Shown in pieces: positions 48,214-57,227 of a stretch of DNA of 64,000 nucleotides. Below the pieces are notes generated by a model. That model worked only from the letters and a program-made list of their open reading frames with translations, did not search any database and was not told the origin of the DNA. Positions within the stretch are counted from its first letter, which is position 1, and each line of letters starts with the position of its first letter. The DNA is from Amycolatopsis tolypomycina (GTDB lineage Bacteria > Actinomycetota > Actinomycetes > Mycobacteriales > Pseudonocardiaceae), in assembly GCF_900105945.1 (NCBI RefSeq), contig NZ_FNSO01000004.1:4712001-4776000 (forward strand). The letters are read 5' to 3'. Made by a program: the position numbers and the translations under genes.

Positions 48214-49118
48214 CGCACCCTCTCCACCTTGATCTCCCGGATCCACCGGTCGCGGGCCGCGACGTCGATCTCGCCCGCGACGGGCCGCGCCACCGCCGCG
48301 GCCGACGTGGCGACGACGTCCGCGAGCGCCCGCGGCCAGTCCACTTCGGACGCCGCCAGCCGCAGGGCCAGCGCCGCGGCTCCCGCGTCTCCCGCACCGG
48401 CGGAATTGCCGGTGACGACTTCGGCGGGCCGGGCCCGCCAGGCACCCTGCGCGGTAACGGCGATCGCGCCGGCCCGGCCGAAGGTCGCCACCACCGCCGG
48501 GGTGCCCGCGGCCACGAGCTCCCGGCACGCTTCCCGGCCGCCCAGTTCCGTCAGCTCGTCTTCGTTCGGCATGAGCACCGCGCCGCTCCCGGCGGCCTCG
48601 TGGAGGGCGGCGCCGGAGACGTCGGCGATGACCGGCACGCCGGACCGGGCGCACAGCCGGGCCAGCTTCGCTGGGACGTCGGCGCCGAGCCCCGCGGGCA
48701 CGCTCCCGGAGATCACGACGGCGCCGGCCGGCAGCTCGGCCCGGAGCGCGGCGAGGATGCCCGCCTCCGCGGTCCCGCCGGCCGGCGGGCCGGCCTCCTG
48801 CAGCATCGTCGTCCCGCCGGCGGAGGTCACCACCGCCACCGTCCGGCGCACCTCGGGAAGGGCCGGGACGAGCCGGTGGGCCAGGCCCAGCCGGTCGAGC
48901 CCGGCCCGGAACTCGTCCGGCGCCCCGGTCGTGGTCAGCGCCAGCACCAGGCTCTCGCCACCCAGCTCGCGGACCACCGCCGCGACGTTGACGCCCTTGC
49001 CGCCGGCCCGGGACCGGACGTCCGGCACCCGCGTGGTCCCGCCCAGGCGCAGCTCGTCGACCCGGTAGGTGACGTCGACGGCGGGGTTGAGGGTGACGGT
49101 CACGATCCGCGGCGTCAT
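48210..49118 (-). CDS. PfkB-family sugar-phosphate kinase (probable tagatose-6-phosphate kinase)
   Basis: 302 residues, 1-phosphofructokinase/LacC-type PfkB fold: TVTLNPAVDVTY start, RAGGKGVNVAAVVREL, MPNEDELTEL, and the catalytic end GNSAGAGDAGAA, where the usual phenylalanine after GAGD is replaced. It would phosphorylate tagatose-6-phosphate (or fructose phosphates). ATGA overlaps on both sides put it firmly between the transporter and the aldolase. Confidence 0.88.
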   Translation of the reverse strand: MTPRIVTVTLNPAVDVTYRVDELRLGGTTRVPDVRSRAGGKGVNVAAVVRELGGESLVLALTTTGAPDEFRAGLDRLGLAHRLVPALPEVRRTVAVVTSAGGTTMLQEAGPPAGGTAEAGILAALRAELPAGAVVISGSVPAGLGADVPAKLARLCARSGVPVIADVSGAALHEAAGSGAVLMPNEDELTELGGREACRELVAAGTPAVVATFGRAGAIAVTAQGAWRARPAEVVTGNSAGAGDAGAAALALRLAASEVDWPRALADVVATSAAAVARPVAGEIDVAARDRWIREIKVERVR

Positions 49119-50026
49119 GACGCCGCGCTGCCGGCCACCGGCTCGCTGCTCTTCTCCGAGCGGTACACCATCAGCGTCGAGCCGGCCAGGGCCAGCACGA
49201 TGCCCGCGAGCTGGAACCCGGTCGGTGCCGCCCCGAAGAACAGCAGCGACAGCACGATGGTCAGCACCGGCGCGAGCGCGTTGGTCACCGGCGCCACGAT
49301 CGACGCCTTGCCGCGGCTCATCGCCATCACGAGGAACAGCGCGCCGACCGCGTTGAGCAGCTGGGTGCCCGCGGTGAGCGCGGGCGCCTGCCACGGGAAG
49401 CCCAGCGGCAGCCCGCCCATCATCAGCACGGCGACCGGGATCAGCAGCAGCCCGCTGATCGTCATCCAGCCGAACGTCGCAGCGTCGTCGACGCCGGCGA
49501 GCGCGGCCTTGCGCATGAAGAACGCCTGCACGCCCCACGCCACGCAGATCAGTACGGCCAGCACGAGGTAGAGCCACCCGTCGGCGCCACCGTCCCCTGT
49601 GGACACGGAGAACAGCACGATCGCGACGAGCGCGAGCACCACACCGGCCCACGACCACCCGCCGAGGCGTTCCCGCAACGCGGCGAAGGCCAGCAGCACC
49701 GTGATGGCGGGCGACAGCGCGACGATCGGGAAGATCACGTACGCCGGGCCGATCGTGAGGGCCTTGAACAGCAGCAGCTGCCCGCCCGCCCCGGTGAGCC
49801 CGATCAGCAGCCCGTACCCCGCGGCGGCCCGGCCGCGGTCGAACCTCTTGCCCCGCAGGGAGAAGTACGCGGGCACGAGCATGGTCAGCGCCCAGACCAC
49901 GTACACCATCGGGTCGGGGTAGGCGTAGAGCTTGGTGGGCAGGCTGGACAGGGCTCCCCACACACCCCAGAACACCACCAGCAGTCCCGCGTACGGGATC
50001 CAGCCGTTCGCACGCGTGAAAGACAT
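49115..50026 (-). CDS. EamA/DMT-superfamily transporter
   Basis: 303 residues with 10 membrane helices in two repeated EamA halves. Start ATG 50026 follows TGAGGAG. It lies between the kinase and PfkB genes of the amino-sugar operon and overlaps the PfkB start by 4 bp. It may move an amino sugar or related metabolite across the membrane, or export surplus; DMT proteins vary too much for a firm call. Confidence 0.8.
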   Translation of the reverse strand: MSFTRANGWIPYAGLLVVFWGVWGALSSLPTKLYAYPDPMVYVVWALTMLVPAYFSLRGKRFDRGRAAAGYGLLIGLTGAGGQLLLFKALTIGPAYVIFPIVALSPAITVLLAFAALRERLGGWSWAGVVLALVAIVLFSVSTGDGGADGWLYLVLAVLICVAWGVQAFFMRKAALAGVDDAATFGWMTISGLLLIPVAVLMMGGLPLGFPWQAPALTAGTQLLNAVGALFLVMAMSRGKASIVAPVTNALAPVLTIVLSLLFFGAAPTGFQLAGIVLALAGSTLMVYRSEKSSEPVAGSAAS

Positions 50027-50036
50027 CTCGGGCTCC

Positions 50037-50993
50037 TCAGCGAGGCAGGGACGCGGTCGAGTGGACTTGCTCGGCCCGCAGCGGGTGTCCGTGCAGGCGC
50101 GCCGCGTAGAGCGCGGCACCGACGTGCGGTTCCAGCAGCGGCGCGCGGAGGTCGTACGCCGAGGCGAGCGCGTCGCGGAACGACGACAGCACGTGCGCCG
50201 AACCGAACACCCCGCCCGAGTACGACAGCGGAACCCGGTGCGTGGCGTCGAATCCCAGCGCCGCCCGGCCGACGTCCACGAGCAGCGCGAGCTCCCGGCC
50301 GGCTTCCCGCAGCACCCCGGTCGCGACCGCGTCGCCGGCGTCGGCGGCCCGGACCACGACCTTGCTCAGCGCGGCGATCCGGCCCCGGTCGCCGTGCCAC
50401 CGGTTGACGACGACGTCGATCGCGTCGAAGTCGACGGCGAGGCCGAGCGCGCGGCGCAGCTCGTCGACGAGCGGGCCGGGCGGCAGCCGCCCGTCGACCA
50501 TCCGGCTGAACGCGTTCAGGCCCTGGATCGCGACCCAGTAGCCGGAGCCTTCGTCGCCGAACAGCTCGCTCCAGCCACCCCCGCGCCACTGCCTGCCGTC
50601 GTGCTCGCCGTAGGCGATCGAGCCGGTGCCGGCGACGACGTTGATGCCGTCGACCGCGCCCAGCGACCCGGCCCAGCCGCAGACCATGTCGTTGCCACAG
50701 CGGTAGTTCCGCGTCCCGAGGATCCGGGCGGGGACCGCGTCGAGCTCCGGCACGTCGGCACTGACCTCGCCGTAGGCGGGCAGGCCGAAGAAGGCGTACG
50801 CGATGTCCGAGACCGCCATGCCCGCGGCGAGGCAGGCTTCGCCGATCCCCTGGCGCAACAGGGGTTCCACGATCCGCAGCCCTTCGCTCAGGTAGTAGAC
50901 GCTCGCGGTCCTGGCCTCCGCCACGACCCGGCCGCCGGGCTCGACCAGGCAGAACGCCGTCTTCGTCCCCCCGCCGTCGACACCGAGGTACAC
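50037..50993 (-). CDS. BadF/NagK-type amino-sugar kinase
   Basis: 318 residues of the ASKHA fold as in N-acetylglucosamine kinases: phosphate-1 loop GVDGGGTKTAF, NVVAGTGSIAYG, and LFGDEGSGYWVA. It would use ATP to phosphorylate a hexosamine at C6. Located one base downstream of agaS, so it probably makes galactosamine-6-phosphate (or its N-acetyl form) for AgaS. GTG start. No PTS components are present, so this kinase replaces PTS phosphorylation. Confidence 0.83.
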   Translation of the reverse strand: MYLGVDGGGTKTAFCLVEPGGRVVAEARTASVYYLSEGLRIVEPLLRQGIGEACLAAGMAVSDIAYAFFGLPAYGEVSADVPELDAVPARILGTRNYRCGNDMVCGWAGSLGAVDGINVVAGTGSIAYGEHDGRQWRGGGWSELFGDEGSGYWVAIQGLNAFSRMVDGRLPPGPLVDELRRALGLAVDFDAIDVVVNRWHGDRGRIAALSKVVVRAADAGDAVATGVLREAGRELALLVDVGRAALGFDATHRVPLSYSGGVFGSAHVLSSFRDALASAYDLRAPLLEPHVGAALYAARLHGHPLRAEQVHSTASLPR

Positions 50994-50994
50994 G

Positions 50995-52119
50995 TCAGCC
51001 CACCTCCGCGGGATCGAACTCGTGGATGACCACGCCCCGCACGACGCGGTTCACTTCCCCGTCGGGGAACGGGTTGTCCGGGGTGACGCCCAGCGCGAGC
51101 GAACAGGCGAGCGCGGTGGCCTGCGCCGCGATGACGGCGAGCAACGCGTGCCCGGCCAGGGGTGAGCCGGGCAGCGCGGGCACGGGCCAGACCCGGGCAC
51201 CCCCGCACTCGGTGGCGTCGCCCACCACGACCACCCGCTCCTCGCCGAGGGACTGCACCAGCTCGCGCGCGATGTCCACGTCGTACTGCCGCGCGTACGG
51301 ATCGGTGGAGAGGAAGACGACGGCGATGGTGCGCTCGTCGAGCACCGACTTCGGTCCGTGCCGGAAGCCCAGCGCGGAGTCGGCGAGGCCGACCACCTGG
51401 CCCCGGGTCAGCTCGAGGCACTTGAGCGCGGCCTCCCGCGCCAGCCCGCGCAGGGGCCCGGAGCCGAGGAAAACCAGCCGGGCCGGCTTGGCGCCGGCGA
51501 TCGCCGGCGCGTGTTCGGCGGCACCGTCGAGCACAGTGGACCCGGCCCGCGCCAGCGCCTCGACGTCGATGTCCACGCCGAAGGCGAGCAGGGCGGACAG
51601 GGCCATCCCGGTGAACGACGACGTCATCGCGAACCCGCGGTCGTTGACCTCGTCGGGGAGGGCGACCACGACCGCGTCCGGTGCGCCGGACCACCGCCGG
51701 GCCAGCTGTCCCTCCGGGTCGCACGTGATCACCAGGTGCCGCAGCCCGGGCGCCAGCCGCCGCAGCAGGTCCGCCGCCGCGACGGACTCGGGGCTGTTCC
51801 CGCTGCGCGCGAAGGACACCAGGAGGATCGGCCGGTCGTCCACGACCGCGGCGGCCGGGTCGGCGACGATCTCCGTGGTGGCAATCGCCTCGACCGGCCG
51901 GCCCAGGTGCCGCGCGAGGTCGCGGGCCACGACTTCGCCGACGAACGCCGAAGTCCCGGCACCGGTGAGCACGATCCGCGCGCCCGGGAGGTCGAGCAGC
52001 CTCTCGATCTCCGGCCGGGCCCGCCGCACGGCGTCCGCCACCCGGAGCCAGGTGGCGGGCTGCTGCCCGATCTCCCGCGCGGTCCGGCTTTCCCCGGGCC
52101 ACCGCCCGTTGCTGTGCAT
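50995..52119 (-). CDS. agaS: AgaS-like SIS-domain sugar isomerase/deaminase
   Basis: 374 residues with two SIS domains: VLTGAGTSAFVGEVVA, LLVSFARSGNSPESVA, VFLGSGPLRGLAREAALKCLELT and ADSALGFRHGPKSVL, all typical of AgaS. In enterobacteria AgaS converts galactosamine-6-phosphate to tagatose-6-phosphate and ammonia. First gene of the leftward operon, divergent from the DeoR regulator. ATG 52119 follows ATCGGAGGCAGCAACCT (GGAGG). Confidence 0.9.
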   Translation of the reverse strand: MHSNGRWPGESRTAREIGQQPATWLRVADAVRRARPEIERLLDLPGARIVLTGAGTSAFVGEVVARDLARHLGRPVEAIATTEIVADPAAAVVDDRPILLVSFARSGNSPESVAAADLLRRLAPGLRHLVITCDPEGQLARRWSGAPDAVVVALPDEVNDRGFAMTSSFTGMALSALLAFGVDIDVEALARAGSTVLDGAAEHAPAIAGAKPARLVFLGSGPLRGLAREAALKCLELTRGQVVGLADSALGFRHGPKSVLDERTIAVVFLSTDPYARQYDVDIARELVQSLGEERVVVVGDATECGGARVWPVPALPGSPLAGHALLAVIAAQATALACSLALGVTPDNPFPDGEVNRVVRGVVIHEFDPAEVG

Positions 52120-52195
52120 AGGTTGCTGCCTCCGATGTCCGGGACGTACTCCCGGAGACTCACCCGCGCCCGTACGAGCGGGCAAGGCCGGGTGG

Positions 52196-52224
52196 CCAAA
52201 TGCGCATTCGGAGTGAGCGTTTCG
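52196..52224. promoter_or_regulatory. Operator copy 1 between agaS and deoR-family gene
   Basis: Contains the perfect palindrome AATGCGCATT and the half-site GCGTTTCG. Read on the plus strand it matches the reverse complement of the site at 53052-53079 at 22 of 28 positions, with both half-sites conserved. It would control the agaS operon and the regulator. Confidence 0.75.
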
Positions 52225-52246
52225 CCCGCTGTCGTAAGCTCGGCCC

Positions 52247-53053
52247 ATGCCCCCGCGGAAACGGCGCACCACCCGGGCCGAACGGCTCTCGGAGCTGTTG
52301 CGGGTGCTCGCGGACACCGGCGAGCTGCACGTGGGTGAGCTCAGCGCCCGGCTCGGCGTCTCCTCCGCCACGCTGCGGCGCGATCTGGCCAAACTGGAGG
52401 AACAGCGGCTGCTGACCCGCACCCACGGCGGCGCGCGGCCCCGCGGGCGCACGAACGAGGTGCCGCCGCCCTACCGGGAAAGCCGGTCGCGGGACGCGAA
52501 ACGCGCCATCGTGCAGGCGGCGATCCGCACCTTGCCGATCGGGCCGCACGTGATCGCCCTGACCGGCGGCTCGACCACGAGCGAACTCGCCAGGGAACTG
52601 CCGGGCCGGGCCGACCTGACGGTGGTCACGAACGCGTTGAACATCGCGATGGACCTGGCCCTGCACCCCCGGCTGAAGCTGGTCGTCGTCGGCGGCGTGG
52701 CCCGGCCCCAGTCCTACGAGCTGGTCGGGCCATGGGCCGAGCACGTGCTGGCGTCGATCAGCGTCGGCACGGCGTTCGTCGGCGTGGACGGCATCGACGT
52801 GACGGCGGGGATCACCACGCACGACGAGAACGAGGCGCGGACCAACCGCGCCATGCTCGGCCGCGCGCAGCGGGTGGTCGTGCTGGCCGACGGCAGCAAG
52901 CTCGGGCGGACCACCCTCGCGCGCATGGGCGACCTGCAGGACGTGCACGAGGTGATCACCGACTCCTCCGCCGAGCCCGGCGCGGTCGCGGCGATCCGCC
53001 GGGCCGGGGTCCGGGTCACCGTGGTCGCGGTCGGCTCCGGCAAGGACCGCTGA
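52247..53053 (+). CDS. DeoR/GlpR-family transcriptional regulator (AgaR-like)
   Basis: 268 residues: N-terminal DeoR winged HTH (ELHVGELSARLGVSSATLRRDLAKLEE) and a C-terminal sugar-phosphate sensor domain with TGGSTTSELAREL and DENEARTNRAM. Members sense a phosphorylated sugar and usually repress. A TAAGCT at 52235-52240 just six bases before the ATG suggests a leaderless transcript. It sits between the catabolic operon and the GH114/transport genes, and probably binds the shared operators on both sides. Confidence 0.9.
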   Translation: MPPRKRRTTRAERLSELLRVLADTGELHVGELSARLGVSSATLRRDLAKLEEQRLLTRTHGGARPRGRTNEVPPPYRESRSRDAKRAIVQAAIRTLPIGPHVIALTGGSTTSELARELPGRADLTVVTNALNIAMDLALHPRLKLVVVGGVARPQSYELVGPWAEHVLASISVGTAFVGVDGIDVTAGITTHDENEARTNRAMLGRAQRVVVLADGSKLGRTTLARMGDLQDVHEVITDSSAEPGAVAAIRRAGVRVTVVAVGSGKDR

Positions 53054-53108
53054 AACGCGCAACGCGAATGCGCGTTTCGTTGACCGCGGTGGCCGTCCTG
53101 CCTACCTT
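53052..53108 (+). promoter_or_regulatory. Operator copy 2 and canonical promoter of the GH114 gene
   Basis: An inverted repeat with perfect 9-nt arms (GAAACGCGC 53052-53060, GCGCGTTTC 53070-53078) abuts a -35 box TTGACC (53080-53085), a 17-bp spacer and a -10 TACCTT (53103-53108). The operator overlaps the end of the deoR-family gene. Its similarity to the agaS-deoR site implies joint regulation. Confidence 0.78.
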
Positions 53109-53146
53109 TCGCCGACAACAGCCCCCGAGGATGACGGAGTTTCCGG

Positions 53147-53953
53147 ATGCAGCGATCTCACGGCAGGCGATTCGCTTCTTTCACGGCGGCGGGTGCGCTG
53201 ACCGCGGGCATGCTCGCCGCGGTCGCCGCACCGGCGTCGGCCGCGATCACGCTTCCCCCGCAGGCCGCCGGGTTCGACTACCAGATCGGCGGTGCCTACA
53301 CCCCGCCCTCAGGCGTGCAGATCGTCAGCCGTGACGTCTCGGCGGCGCCGGCGAGCGGCAAGTACAACATCTGCTACCTCAACGCTTTCCAGGCGCAGGA
53401 GGGCGCGGACGGCGACTGGCCGAGCGACCTGCTGCTGCGCGACGCGAACGGCACCAAGGTCGTCGACCCCGACTGGAAGGAGACGCTGCTCGACCTGCGC
53501 ACGGCCGACAAGCGCAGCCGGGTCGCGGCCAAGGTCGGCAGCTGGATCGACACGTGCGCGGCGAAGGGGTACCAGGCGATCGAGCCGGACAACTACGACA
53601 GCTATTCGCGGTCGAAGAACCTGCTCACCACCACGCACGCGCAGGAGTACATCAAGCTCCTGTCCGCGTACGCGCACAGCAAGAACCTCGCCATCGCCCA
53701 GAAGAACACCCCGGAGCTGGCCGGCAACCGGGTCGCCAACGGCCTCGACTTCGCCGTCACCGAGGAATGCGGCGAGTACGAGGAATGCGCCGACTACGCC
53801 GGCCCCTTCAACAACCGCGTGGTCGACGTCGAGTACACCGCCTCGGGCATGAGCAAGGGCTGCCCGGAGTGGAGGAACAAGATCAGCATGGTCCGGCGTG
53901 ACCTGTACGTGGTGCCCCAGGGCACGAGCGGGTACGTCCGCAAGACCTGTTGA
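53147..53953 (+). CDS. Secreted GH114 endo-alpha-1,4-polygalactosaminidase
   Basis: 268 residues: signal peptide ending VAAPASAAI, then a compact TIM-barrel GH114 domain with the family segments FDYQIGGAYTPP, NICYLNAFQAQEG, GYQAIEPDNYDSYSR, IAQKNTPELAGN and FAVTEECGEYEEC. GH114 enzymes hydrolyse alpha-1,4-linked galactosamine in bacterial polygalactosamine and fungal galactosaminogalactan. Four cysteines could form disulfides. ATG 53147 has GGAG seven nt upstream. No binding module is attached. It is the first plus-strand gene after the regulator and precedes the importer genes. Confidence 0.88.
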   Translation: MQRSHGRRFASFTAAGALTAGMLAAVAAPASAAITLPPQAAGFDYQIGGAYTPPSGVQIVSRDVSAAPASGKYNICYLNAFQAQEGADGDWPSDLLLRDANGTKVVDPDWKETLLDLRTADKRSRVAAKVGSWIDTCAAKGYQAIEPDNYDSYSRSKNLLTTTHAQEYIKLLSAYAHSKNLAIAQKNTPELAGNRVANGLDFAVTEECGEYEECADYAGPFNNRVVDVEYTASGMSKGCPEWRNKISMVRRDLYVVPQGTSGYVRKTC

Positions 53954-54094
53954 CACGGTCGATCGCGCTCGCTTTACTGCTGTCCACGTCGGGCACACCG
54001 ACGTCAGAGGTACGCCCAGCCGGTATGTCGGTTCCACCGCGAGCCCGGACCGAGTCGCCAGGACCCCGCGGGTCCGAGGCGGGGTCGTGCCCAC

Positions 54095-54124
54095 CATCAT
54101 CCGGAGTACCGATGATGTCTTTTT
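54095..54124 (+). terminator. Terminator-like hairpin with T-tract
   Basis: Arms CATCATC (54095-54101) and GATGATG (54111-54117) with a 9-nt loop are followed by TCTTTTT, rare in this genome. It lies 141 bp after the GH114 stop and 22 bp before the binding-protein start, so it may end or attenuate transcription into the transport genes, or act as an operator. Confidence 0.5.
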
Positions 54125-54146
54125 CGTTCGCCGGCAAGACAAGCTG

Positions 54147-55412
54147 ATGGACCGCCGCGGATTCCTGCGCGGCGCCGGTGGTCTGGCCCTCGGTGCCGCG
54201 CTCGCCGGCTGCGGCCCGGCGCGCGCCACCGGGGACCCGGTCACGGTCGAGGTCTGGCACGGCCAGACCGACACCGGCAAGAAGGTCCTGGACGAGCTCG
54301 TAGCGGACTTCCACCGCACCCACCCCGGGATCCGGATCGACCTCGGCGGCGGCGTCCTGGCCGACGCGATGCTCCAGAAGATCACCGCGGCACTCGCGGC
54401 GGGGTCGTTCCCGGACATCGCCTACGTCTTCGGCTCCGACCTCGCCAGCGTGGCGCGCAGCCCCAGCGTCGTCGACGTCACCGACCTCGTCGACGCGGGC
54501 CCCGGCTTCTGGGCACCGGCCCGGGAGGCGGTCACCGTCAACGGCCGCGTCCGCGCGGTCCCGGCGCTGCTCGACTCCCTCGCCGTGGTGTGCAACAAGG
54601 AACTCTTCGCGGGCGCCGGGATCCCGCTGCCCACCGCGGGCTGGACGTGGGCCGACTTCGTCGCCACGGCGAAGAAACTCACCGACCCGGGCGCCGGCAC
54701 CTTCGGCACCGCCTGGCCCGCCACCGGCGACGAGGACACCGTGTGGCGGCTGTGGCCGATGGTGTGGGACCTCGGCGGCGACGTCGTCGGGGCCGGCGGG
54801 CGCGGCATCGGGTTCGCCGACCAGGGCGTCCGCGCCCTCGAAGTCGTCCGCGACCTCGCCGCGGCGAAGGCCGTCTACCTCGACCCGAAAACCGGCAGCG
54901 AGCAGATGTACCAGGCGTTCCAGGCCGGGCACATCGGCATGGTCCCGACCGGCCCGTGGCAGCTGCCCGACATCGCCGACGCCGGGATCGACTACGCGGT
55001 CGTGCCGCTGCCGAGCTTCAGCGGCCGTCCGGTCACCATCTCCGGCCCGGACACCTGGACGCTGTTCGACAACGGCGAAGAACGCGTGGCGGCGGCCCGC
55101 ACCTTCCTGGCCTGGCTGGCGGACCCGGCCCAGGACGTCCGCTGGGACGACGGCGCGGGCAGCCTCCCGCTGAGCCGCCGGACGCGGCAACTGCCCGCGT
55201 GGCAGGAGAAAACCGCCGAGACCCCCGGCCTGCCGGTGTTCGTCGACGCGCTGGACCACGCCCGCGTCCGGCCGGTGCACCCGGCCTACCCCCAGGTGTC
55301 GGCGGCGCTCGGCACCGCGATCGTCGCCGTGCTGCTCGGCCAGGCCACCCCGGCCGACGCCATGCGCGACTGCGCCGCGGCCGCGAACGCCGCCCTGATC
55401 ATTCCGCGATAG
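54147..55412 (+). CDS. ABC sugar-binding lipoprotein (Tat-type signal)
   Basis: 421 residues, extracellular solute-binding protein family 1. The N-terminus MDRRGFLRGAGG carries a twin-arginine motif and LAGC is a lipobox, so it is a Tat-exported lipoprotein. Family segments include VTVEVWHGQTDTGKK, GSFPDIAYVFGSDL, and AFQAGHIGMVPTGPWQL. It would capture an oligosaccharide, here probably galactosamine oligomers released by GH114. Nine bp before the first permease gene. Confidence 0.9.
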   Translation: MDRRGFLRGAGGLALGAALAGCGPARATGDPVTVEVWHGQTDTGKKVLDELVADFHRTHPGIRIDLGGGVLADAMLQKITAALAAGSFPDIAYVFGSDLASVARSPSVVDVTDLVDAGPGFWAPAREAVTVNGRVRAVPALLDSLAVVCNKELFAGAGIPLPTAGWTWADFVATAKKLTDPGAGTFGTAWPATGDEDTVWRLWPMVWDLGGDVVGAGGRGIGFADQGVRALEVVRDLAAAKAVYLDPKTGSEQMYQAFQAGHIGMVPTGPWQLPDIADAGIDYAVVPLPSFSGRPVTISGPDTWTLFDNGEERVAAARTFLAWLADPAQDVRWDDGAGSLPLSRRTRQLPAWQEKTAETPGLPVFVDALDHARVRPVHPAYPQVSAALGTAIVAVLLGQATPADAMRDCAAAANAALIIPR

Positions 55413-55421
55413 GGAGCCGCC

Positions 55422-56333
55422 ATGCCCGGACTGCCGAGGCCCATCACCGTCACCCCCGTACAACGGCAGCGCCGCGAATCCGCGGCCGCGTGGGCCTACA
55501 TCTCCCCCGCCGTGCTCATCATCCTCGGCCTCGGCGTGGTGCCCGTGGCCTGGTCGCTCGTGCTGTCCTTCCAGGCCGACGACCTGGTGACACCCAGCCG
55601 TTGGGTGGGCCTGGACAACTACGCCGCGCTCGCCCAGGACCCGCACTTCGCCCAGGCCGTCGGCAACACCGTGCTGTACACGGTGTTATACGTTCCGCTC
55701 AGCATCCTGGGCGGGTTCCTGCTGGCCCAGGCGCTGAACCGGCGCATCCGCTGGGTCGGCGTCTACCGGACGCTCGTGTTCGTCCCGTTCGTGCTCTCGG
55801 CGACGGCCCAGGGCGTGCTGTTCTCGTTCATCCTCGACCCGCAGTTCGGCGCGGCCAACTCGCTGCTGCACCACCTCGGCGTGTCGCCGCAGGGGTTCCT
55901 GACCGACCCGGCGCAGGCGCTGCTGGTGCTGGTCGGCATCACGTTGTGGAGCGGTACCGGCTTCTGCGTCGTGGTGTTTCTGGCCGCGCTGCAGGACGTG
56001 CCGCCGTCGCTGGTCGAGGCCGCGCGGCTGGACGGCGCCGGGACGTGGCGCGTGCTCCGGCACGTGACGCTGCCCGCGGTCACGCCGGTGACGGCGTTCC
56101 TCGTGCTGTGGCAGCTGATCACGTCGCTGCAGGTGTTCGATCTCGTGTACGTGACGACCAAGGGCGGACCGCTCGGCTCGACCACGGTCATCGTCTACTT
56201 CGTGTGGGAACAGGCGTTCAAGAACTTCACCGCCGGCTACGGCGCGGCGTCGGCCTACGTGCTCGCGCTGGCCCTGCTGGTCGTCGTGGGCGTCCTGCGT
56301 GTGCTGCGCCGGCCGGGGAAGGCGCTGCGATGA
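55422..56333 (+). CDS. ABC sugar permease 1 (MalF-type)
   Basis: 303 residues with six helices and the EAA loop VEAARLDGAGTWRVLRHVTLP that contacts the ATPase. Forms a heterodimer with the next gene product, which overlaps by 4 bp (ATGA). No ATPase gene lies in the cluster; actinomycetes usually share one MsiK-type ATPase among sugar importers. Confidence 0.93.
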   Translation: MPGLPRPITVTPVQRQRRESAAAWAYISPAVLIILGLGVVPVAWSLVLSFQADDLVTPSRWVGLDNYAALAQDPHFAQAVGNTVLYTVLYVPLSILGGFLLAQALNRRIRWVGVYRTLVFVPFVLSATAQGVLFSFILDPQFGAANSLLHHLGVSPQGFLTDPAQALLVLVGITLWSGTGFCVVVFLAALQDVPPSLVEAARLDGAGTWRVLRHVTLPAVTPVTAFLVLWQLITSLQVFDLVYVTTKGGPLGSTTVIVYFVWEQAFKNFTAGYGAASAYVLALALLVVVGVLRVLRRPGKALR

Positions 56334-57202
56334 CCGCCCGGCTCGAAGCGGCCGCCCCGCGCGCCGCGCTGCCCGCGCTGCGCCGGCCCCGGTTGCCCTT
56401 CAGTGCCTGGCACCTGCTGCTCGTGCCGCTCGCGCTGGTGTTCGCGGCGCCGCTGGTCTGGCTGCTGCTCAGTTCGGTGATGAGCAACGCCGAGATCAAC
56501 CGGTTCCCGCCCGCGCTCTGGCCGTCCCATGTGGACTTTTCGGGGTACCGCTATGTCCTCGAGAACGCGTTGTTCCTCCGCTGGTTCACGAACTCGCTGA
56601 TCGTGTCGGCGGTGACCGTCGTGTCGAACCTGCTGTTCGGCACGCTGGGCGGGTACGCGTTCGCACGGATGCGGTTCACCGGCTCACGGGCATTGCTCGC
56701 GCTGATGGTCGCGACGATGGCGATCCCGTTCCAGCTCACCATGATCCCGACGTTCCTGGTGATGAAGAAGCTCGGCCTGATCGACACCCTCGGCGCGCTC
56801 GTCGTGCCGTCGCTGGTGACGCCGTTCGCGGTGTTCCTGCTCCGCCAGTTCTTCCTGTCCCTGCCCCGGGAGCTCGAAGAGGCGGCGTGGATCGACGGCT
56901 GTTCGCGGCTGCGCGTGCTGTTCACCATCGTCGTGCCGCTGTCGCGGCCCGCGCTGAGCACGGTCGCCGTGCTGACGTTCCTGAGCACCTGGAACGACCT
57001 GACCTGGCCGCTCATCGCCGTCAACCACGACACGACGTACACGCTGCAGCTGGGGCTCACCACGTTCCAGGGCCAGCACCACACGAACTGGGCCGCGGTG
57101 ATGGCGGGCAACGTCATCACCGTGCTGCCTGTGCTGCTGGCCTTCCTCGGCGCGCAGAAGACGTTCGTCCAGTCGGTCACCTCCAGCGGGCTCAAGGGCT
57201 GA
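56330..57202 (+). CDS. ABC sugar permease 2 (MalG-type)
   Basis: 290 residues, six helices, EAA loop EEAAWIDGCSRLRVLFTIVVPLSRPAL. Partner of permease 1 in importing the ligand of the preceding binding protein. ATG overlaps the permease 1 stop. The GH4 glycosidase gene follows after 25 bp. Confidence 0.93.
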   Translation: MTARLEAAAPRAALPALRRPRLPFSAWHLLLVPLALVFAAPLVWLLLSSVMSNAEINRFPPALWPSHVDFSGYRYVLENALFLRWFTNSLIVSAVTVVSNLLFGTLGGYAFARMRFTGSRALLALMVATMAIPFQLTMIPTFLVMKKLGLIDTLGALVVPSLVTPFAVFLLRQFFLSLPRELEEAAWIDGCSRLRVLFTIVVPLSRPALSTVAVLTFLSTWNDLTWPLIAVNHDTTYTLQLGLTTFQGQHHTNWAAVMAGNVITVLPVLLAFLGAQKTFVQSVTSSGLKG

Positions 57203-57227
57203 CCCGCGTTCACCGGATCGGATCTCC

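Noticed and set aside
54147..57202. Complete ABC importer including ATPase
   Set aside because: No ATP-binding subunit gene is present; the importer must use an ATPase encoded elsewhere.
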